Made by a program: the position numbers and the translations under genes. From Hirschia litorea (GTDB taxonomy: Bacteria > Pseudomonadota > Alphaproteobacteria > Caulobacterales > Hyphomonadaceae): 64,000 nucleotides of DNA. The stretch is from positions 1,054,001 through 1,118,000 of the forward strand of contig NZ_JBHTBR010000005.1 of the NCBI RefSeq assembly GCF_042665075.1. The letters run 5' to 3'. Positions 59,863 to 64,000 of this stretch are shown here, in pieces (positions within the stretch are counted from its first letter, which is position 1; every line of letters begins with the position of its first letter). The notes below the pieces were generated by a model. That model was given only the letters and a program-made list of their open reading frames with translations, made no database searches and had not been told where the DNA came from.

Positions 59863-62800
59863 TTAGAACTTACCTTTGATGCCAAAGAATACGCGTGGCC
59901 CATAGTAGTTCACTTCACCTAAGTTATCATTGGTGAAAAAGTATTGCTCTTTAGGTGCATCAAACAGATTGATCGCTGATACGTTTAAAGAGAAATTGTC
60001 GGTGAGGTCATAGGATGCACGTGCTTCCCAGACGCCAACATCTCCAACATAGCGCAAGCGTGTTCCATTGCTTGTGTAAGGCTGGAAGTATTCACTACGA
60101 TATTTGTAAATGATGGAGCTGTCGAATTTACCCTTTTGGTAGTAAACTTGACCCGAGAACACAGTGTCCGAGAAGCCTGGTACGTTGCCCGGTTGTACGA
60201 TGCCAACATTTGTCTGAACAAAATTTCCATCAGCGTCGCGATATCCAAGATCACCATATAGGCTGTCTTCAAATTCGAAGTCAGATTCTGCAAGGTTCAA
60301 GCTTACTTTTGCACCCAAACCGCTCAAAAGACCTGGAAGGTATGAGAAGTTGTGAGAAGCAGTTAGCTCGATACCATAAAGAGCTGCCGTGTCTTCATTC
60401 GTCGCTGACACACTTACTGGAAGCGTGACAGTTTGGTTGTCAATCACGAAGTCTTCTAGAACAGTTGAATTCTCAAATCCGCCTGTGAAGTCTTTGTAGT
60501 ATACGCTCGCAGCCAAGATGGAGTCATCGTTTGGATACCATTCAGCAGCCAAGTCATAATTCCAAGACATAAGAGGTTGGAAATTTGGGTTACCTGTACC
60601 TTCAACCGTCACCAATTCTTCAAGCGTCGTTGGTGCATCTTCTTCATTGTTTTCGTTGAAGTCGCGGTCAAAGCTCATGTCGCCCGGGTCTGCGCGTGAC
60701 ATGCCACGGAATAAACCAGCGCGAAGTAGAATGTCATCGCGAAGCTCTAACGTTGCATTGAAGCTTGGGAGGAATTCTGTGTACTCACCTTTACCGTATA
60801 GAACGACAGCGTCGCCTGCTGTATCGAGGGAGAGTGTGCCATCATTTGGATCAACGACAGTAACAACTGGCGTACGGTTACCAAGGGATTTCACCTTTGT
60901 ATCAACAACACGGACACCGAAATTACCTGTAAGTGGTTTTCCAGCAAGTGATGTTTCATAGCTCGCCATAATATAGCTTGCTAATGTTGTTTCTAAAACA
61001 TTGATGTTGCCTAGAGCATCTGGGTCGCTATCTGGGTAGGCGAGTGGACCTTCGCCTTCTTCAGTAAGGATGTAGTTTAGTAGACATTGGTTATCAAACA
61101 CGCCCCAGCTGTTTGTTGTGTTTACAACATTTCCAGCATCGTCAATTTGCGTAACGATTCCGCCAGATGCGCTGCTTAGGAAGCCGCTTTCAGAAAAGCT
61201 TGATGCACAAGGGATATTGTCTGGGTCTAAGTCGCCGGTTGTGTAGGTGTCGCGTGTTCCTGCAAAACTTACATATTCCAAGTCAGAAAGACGTAGCCCT
61301 GTTTCAATGGTCGTAATTGGCCCCATGTTCAGGTCATACTCGGCATCAAGGCGTAGGGCTTCAACTGTGTTTCTGCGGTTTGCATCGCGGTCAACACGTG
61401 CTCTCACACCATCAGTGTAGTTTGTGATGTCGGTGACATCAAAATCTTGCACTGTGAAATTTACAAAGCCGTCACTGTCACGTGTCCAACTTACGTTTTC
61501 ACGCCCGCCACTTCCTGGTCCGCGTTGACTTGATACGCGTAAGGAAACTTGAAGCTCGTCTCTAGTTGTTTCCGATAGGGAGTAGTCGGCTGATACTGTC
61601 AATCTGTCAGTTACGTCGAAACTCGCGTTAATTCCGTAACCGAGATATTCTTCCGTCCGTTCATAAATCTCACCATTTGACTCAATGTCAGACTGTGTCG
61701 TGATAGATTGCACGACGCCATTGTCTTGAAAGATGAGGCTGTCGAGCGTGTCGCCCGATACACTGCGCTTCATGTTGGAGAAGTTTAAGTCGTGACGATC
61801 TTCAAGTTGGGTGCGCTCAGACCATTGAACGTCTGCATTAATATCTAGGCGGTCATTTGGCTGCCATTGGAATGCTGCAAAAAGAGAGTCTCTTTTGTCA
61901 TTCGTGTCATTTTGGCGATATCCACGAGAAGAACCAGCCCATGCATAATCTAGCCCATTATCAACGGCTAAGCCTGTTTCTGGGTCGATAGTTGTGTTGT
62001 AACCATCTCTATTGCTTGGGTTAGGGCCTTGGTCTTCACAATCGCCTGAGCTGCTTGCTGCATACCCGCGTGAGTCGGGGTCAGAAGCGTCAGCTATACA
62101 TGCAAATAGTGATGAGCCTGACGGGCTAGAAGAGCGCATTTCTTGCTCGGGCTGAGAGATATCACTTATTTGCCCTCCAATGGAGAAACCTAGACGTCCA
62201 ACATCTCCAAGGTCCAATTGGTCGACATAGCTTGCTGTAAAGCGGTGGCCAATATCTCCAGCCAAAGTGTTGTCTATGTTTTGTTGATCGGGGTTGTAGT
62301 TACCTTTAAGATCAAACTGGAAGCGGCGTTGGTTGTAGTCGAGTGGTTTGAGGGTTTCCAATGCGATAAGACCTGCGACACCGCCTTCAATAAGGCTCGC
62401 GTCTTGTGTCTTATAGATTGCTAGCTTGTTCATAAGCTCAGATGGGAACTGAGAGAAGTTCACTGATCGGTCGCCTGTACCATTTGTTGCGACGCGGCCG
62501 TTAAATGTCGTCGAGCTTAGAAAAGGACCAAGACCACGAATAGAGATTTCGGTCGCACCACCGTTTTCACGGTGCGAGGCGGCACCCGTGATAGATTCTA
62601 GAGCTTCACCGATTGAAAGGGCAGGTAGGTCACCAATATCTTTAGCTGAAAGACCATCAACAATACTTGAGTTGGTTCTCTTCAGGTCGATTGTATTTTG
62701 AATGGTTGCGCGAGAACCTGTGATCACAATCTTATCTAGCGTACGTGATTCATCGCTCGCTTCAGACGAGGACTGCGTTTGCTCCTGCGCGATAGATGGT

Positions 62801-62898
62801 GCGCTAAATGAAAGAGCAGCTGATCCCAACAGGGCCAATTTGATAAGGCGCGCCTTACTATGAGTAGCGGCACCAGCGTTCTTTTTGAATATCGTCAT
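59863..62898 (-). CDS. TonB-dependent receptor, alginate-locus candidate
   Basis: This 1011-residue outer-membrane receptor has a signal peptide (LIKLALLGSAALSFSAPSIA), TonB-box region DKIVITG, plug (LSIGEALESITGAASHRENG) and a long barrel ending IKGKF. It has no STN domain, unlike the two transducer receptors, so control is probably by the local FadR regulator. It is divergent from the PL6 lyase gene. Oligo-alginate uptake is the natural inference. GGGAGAG precedes the ATG. Confidence 0.9.
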   Translation of the reverse strand: MTIFKKNAGAATHSKARLIKLALLGSAALSFSAPSIAQEQTQSSSEASDESRTLDKIVITGSRATIQNTIDLKRTNSSIVDGLSAKDIGDLPALSIGEALESITGAASHRENGGATEISIRGLGPFLSSTTFNGRVATNGTGDRSVNFSQFPSELMNKLAIYKTQDASLIEGGVAGLIALETLKPLDYNQRRFQFDLKGNYNPDQQNIDNTLAGDIGHRFTASYVDQLDLGDVGRLGFSIGGQISDISQPEQEMRSSSPSGSSLFACIADASDPDSRGYAASSSGDCEDQGPNPSNRDGYNTTIDPETGLAVDNGLDYAWAGSSRGYRQNDTNDKRDSLFAAFQWQPNDRLDINADVQWSERTQLEDRHDLNFSNMKRSVSGDTLDSLIFQDNGVVQSITTQSDIESNGEIYERTEEYLGYGINASFDVTDRLTVSADYSLSETTRDELQVSLRVSSQRGPGSGGRENVSWTRDSDGFVNFTVQDFDVTDITNYTDGVRARVDRDANRRNTVEALRLDAEYDLNMGPITTIETGLRLSDLEYVSFAGTRDTYTTGDLDPDNIPCASSFSESGFLSSASGGIVTQIDDAGNVVNTTNSWGVFDNQCLLNYILTEEGEGPLAYPDSDPDALGNINVLETTLASYIMASYETSLAGKPLTGNFGVRVVDTKVKSLGNRTPVVTVVDPNDGTLSLDTAGDAVVLYGKGEYTEFLPSFNATLELRDDILLRAGLFRGMSRADPGDMSFDRDFNENNEEDAPTTLEELVTVEGTGNPNFQPLMSWNYDLAAEWYPNDDSILAASVYYKDFTGGFENSTVLEDFVIDNQTVTLPVSVSATNEDTAALYGIELTASHNFSYLPGLLSGLGAKVSLNLAESDFEFEDSLYGDLGYRDADGNFVQTNVGIVQPGNVPGFSDTVFSGQVYYQKGKFDSSIIYKYRSEYFQPYTSNGTRLRYVGDVGVWEARASYDLTDNFSLNVSAINLFDAPKEQYFFTNDNLGEVNYYGPRVFFGIKGKF

Positions 62899-63202
62899 TC
62901 TTTGAGTCTCTCCCTAAGACTTATTTTGTAGAATTATTATTTATTATTTTGTGCTGGTAGGATGACTTTTAGACCGGATGTGTCAACCAATTGCGCGGAC
63001 CTTTATCGAGAAATGGCGGTTTTTTTGTGGATTTAGAGGTGTGTGTGTTGCAATATTATCACTAAATGCAGGGTGTATATACCGAATTCCTACGCCTTTT
63101 CAGTAATTCTGTAAAATTGGTCTGTTGAATTGGTTGACAATGTTGCTGATGAATATAAGGATGACTGAAAACATAAAAAGACATGTCGATCGGGAGGAAT
63201 AA
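62899..63202. promoter_or_regulatory. Divergent promoter region with paired operator motifs
   Basis: AATTGGTTGACA occurs at 63128-63139 and, inverted, at 62981-62992. The first copy continues as TTGACAATGTTG (63135-63146), which also occurs at 30684-30695. The two copies face the lyase and receptor genes respectively. Confidence 0.6.
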
Positions 63203-64000
63203 ATGAGGGTAGGAGCAATTTGCATTGCGGTAAGTGTTATGGGGCTATCTGCCTGTGCATTTCCTCAACAAAGCGTGCCGGTCGAGCGGGTGGATGAGGC
63301 GGTAGATTCCGTTCGTCGTATTGTCGTTCACACACAAGATGAGTTTGAGCAGGCGGTTAAAACAGTTACCGCTGGAGACATGATCGTTCTTGCCGATGGT
63401 GTATGGCGTGATTTTGATGCTGTGCTTGAAGGTGAGGGTAGTGCTGAGCAACCGATCTGGTTGACGGGTGAGACTCCGGGCGGTGTTATTTTGTCTGGTC
63501 AATCAAGCCTTCGCCTCAGCGGGAAGCATTTGATTGTGTCGGGCTTAGTGTTCCGCGATGGCTACACCCCGCGCAATGAAGTGATCAGTTTTCGCCGCGA
63601 TAGTAAATCGCTTGCAAATTCTAGCCGTGTTACGAATACCGTTATAGAAAACTATTCCAACCCAGACCGAACACAGCGCGATTCTTGGGTGGTTATGTAT
63701 GGTAAGAATAACGAGTTCGACCACAATCATCTTTCTGGAAAACTAAACTCGGGGCCAACAATGGTCGTGCGTTTGAATTCAGAAGAAAGCCAAGACAACA
63801 ATCATCATGTCCACCACAACTATTTTGGTCCTCGTCCTGTGCTGGGGTCAAATGGTGGAGAAACATTCCGTATCGGTACAAGCCATTATTCGCTTACCAA
63901 TTCAAATACGTTGGTTGAGTATAACTATTTTGACCGATGCAGCGGCGAAGTTGAAATTATTTCAAATAAATCAGGCGGTAACACATATCGTAACAACACC
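63203..64000 (+). CDS. PL6-family alginate lyase lipoprotein (cut by window end)
   Basis: The first 266 residues of a parallel beta-helix polysaccharide lyase of the PL6/chondroitinase B type. GGGAGGAAT precedes ATG. The signal AVSVMGLSAC ends with lipobox Cys18, so it is membrane-anchored. FRIGTSHYS and VEYNYFDRCSGEVEIISNKS are family hallmarks, with Lys256 as the expected catalytic base. The matching arginine (LRHG motif) lies beyond the window. PL6 enzymes cleave alginate by beta-elimination; dermatan-type activity cannot be excluded. Confidence 0.88.
   Translation, partial: MRVGAICIAVSVMGLSACAFPQQSVPVERVDEAVDSVRRIVVHTQDEFEQAVKTVTAGDMIVLADGVWRDFDAVLEGEGSAEQPIWLTGETPGGVILSGQSSLRLSGKHLIVSGLVFRDGYTPRNEVISFRRDSKSLANSSRVTNTVIENYSNPDRTQRDSWVVMYGKNNEFDHNHLSGKLNSGPTMVVRLNSEESQDNNHHVHHNYFGPRPVLGSNGGETFRIGTSHYSLTNSNTLVEYNYFDRCSGEVEIISNKSGGNTYRNNT

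Noticed and set aside
1..64000. Search for tRNA, rRNA, CRISPR arrays, insertion sequences, prophage
   Set aside because: No CCA-ended cloverleaf sequence, regular repeat-spacer pattern, transposase or phage structural gene was recognised by reading.

Overview
The window reads as chromosome of a marine alphaproteobacterium of moderate GC content. The alphaproteobacterial general stress response set (PhyR, NepR, EcfG and a HisKA_2-type kinase) is present. So are an ectoine/hydroxyectoine operon, several large TonB-dependent receptors, formylglycine sulfatases and the start of an alginate-lyase gene. A Hyphomonadaceae-like heterotroph (Hirschia type) living on algal polysaccharide is my best guess, by inference only. 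I saw no tRNA, rRNA, CRISPR array, insertion sequence or prophage. Layout: 1-5.9 kb holds the tail of a TonB receptor, two acyl-CoA synthetases, an acetate-type transporter and an SDR dehydrogenase. 5.9-13.4 kb (minus strand) is a seven-gene ectABCD-ask operon extended by an MFS and a sodium/solute symporter, with a divergent MarR regulator (EctR-like). 14.2-17.8 kb carries a split YeeE/YedE transporter and a cyanide-insensitive-type cytochrome bd oxidase with a 44-residue third subunit. 17.9-28.9 kb is a general stress response island: DUF1328, entericidin, lipid kinase plus phosphoesterase, acidic lipoprotein, Dps, PhyK-like kinase, EcfG, NepR, PhyR, DUF883, a small membrane protein, a PRC-barrel lipoprotein, a secreted unknown, DUF2383, a PNPOx-like protein and Pmp3. 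Seven exact matches to the EcfG promoter consensus (GGAAC, 16-17 bases, CGTT) lie directly upstream of genes here, including the ectoine operon, with four near matches. The genes therefore look like one regulon gathered around its own regulators. 29-50 kb is polysaccharide and sugar-acid territory. It has a sugar porter, two complete FecI-FecR-TonB transducer cassettes, a sulfatase with an ACS-family MFS transporter, an enolase-superfamily enzyme with an aldehyde dehydrogenase (candidate anhydrogalactose pathway), a Tat-type lactonase lipoprotein and a glycerophosphodiesterase. A shared AACATCATAT motif links the first transducer receptor, the MFS gene and the dehydrogenase operon. Both transducer receptors carry a second, internal signal-peptide-like segment after the STN domain, each beginning at an in-frame GTG with a possible ribosome binding site. 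50.5-64 kb has an RND efflux pair, a second sulfatase, a YghU-like glutathione transferase, a TetR/DUF417 divergent pair with NemR-box-like operators, and the edge of an alginate locus. That edge consists of a FadR-type regulator, a TonB receptor and a PL6 lyase cut by the window end, joined by repeated AATTGG..TGACA motifs.
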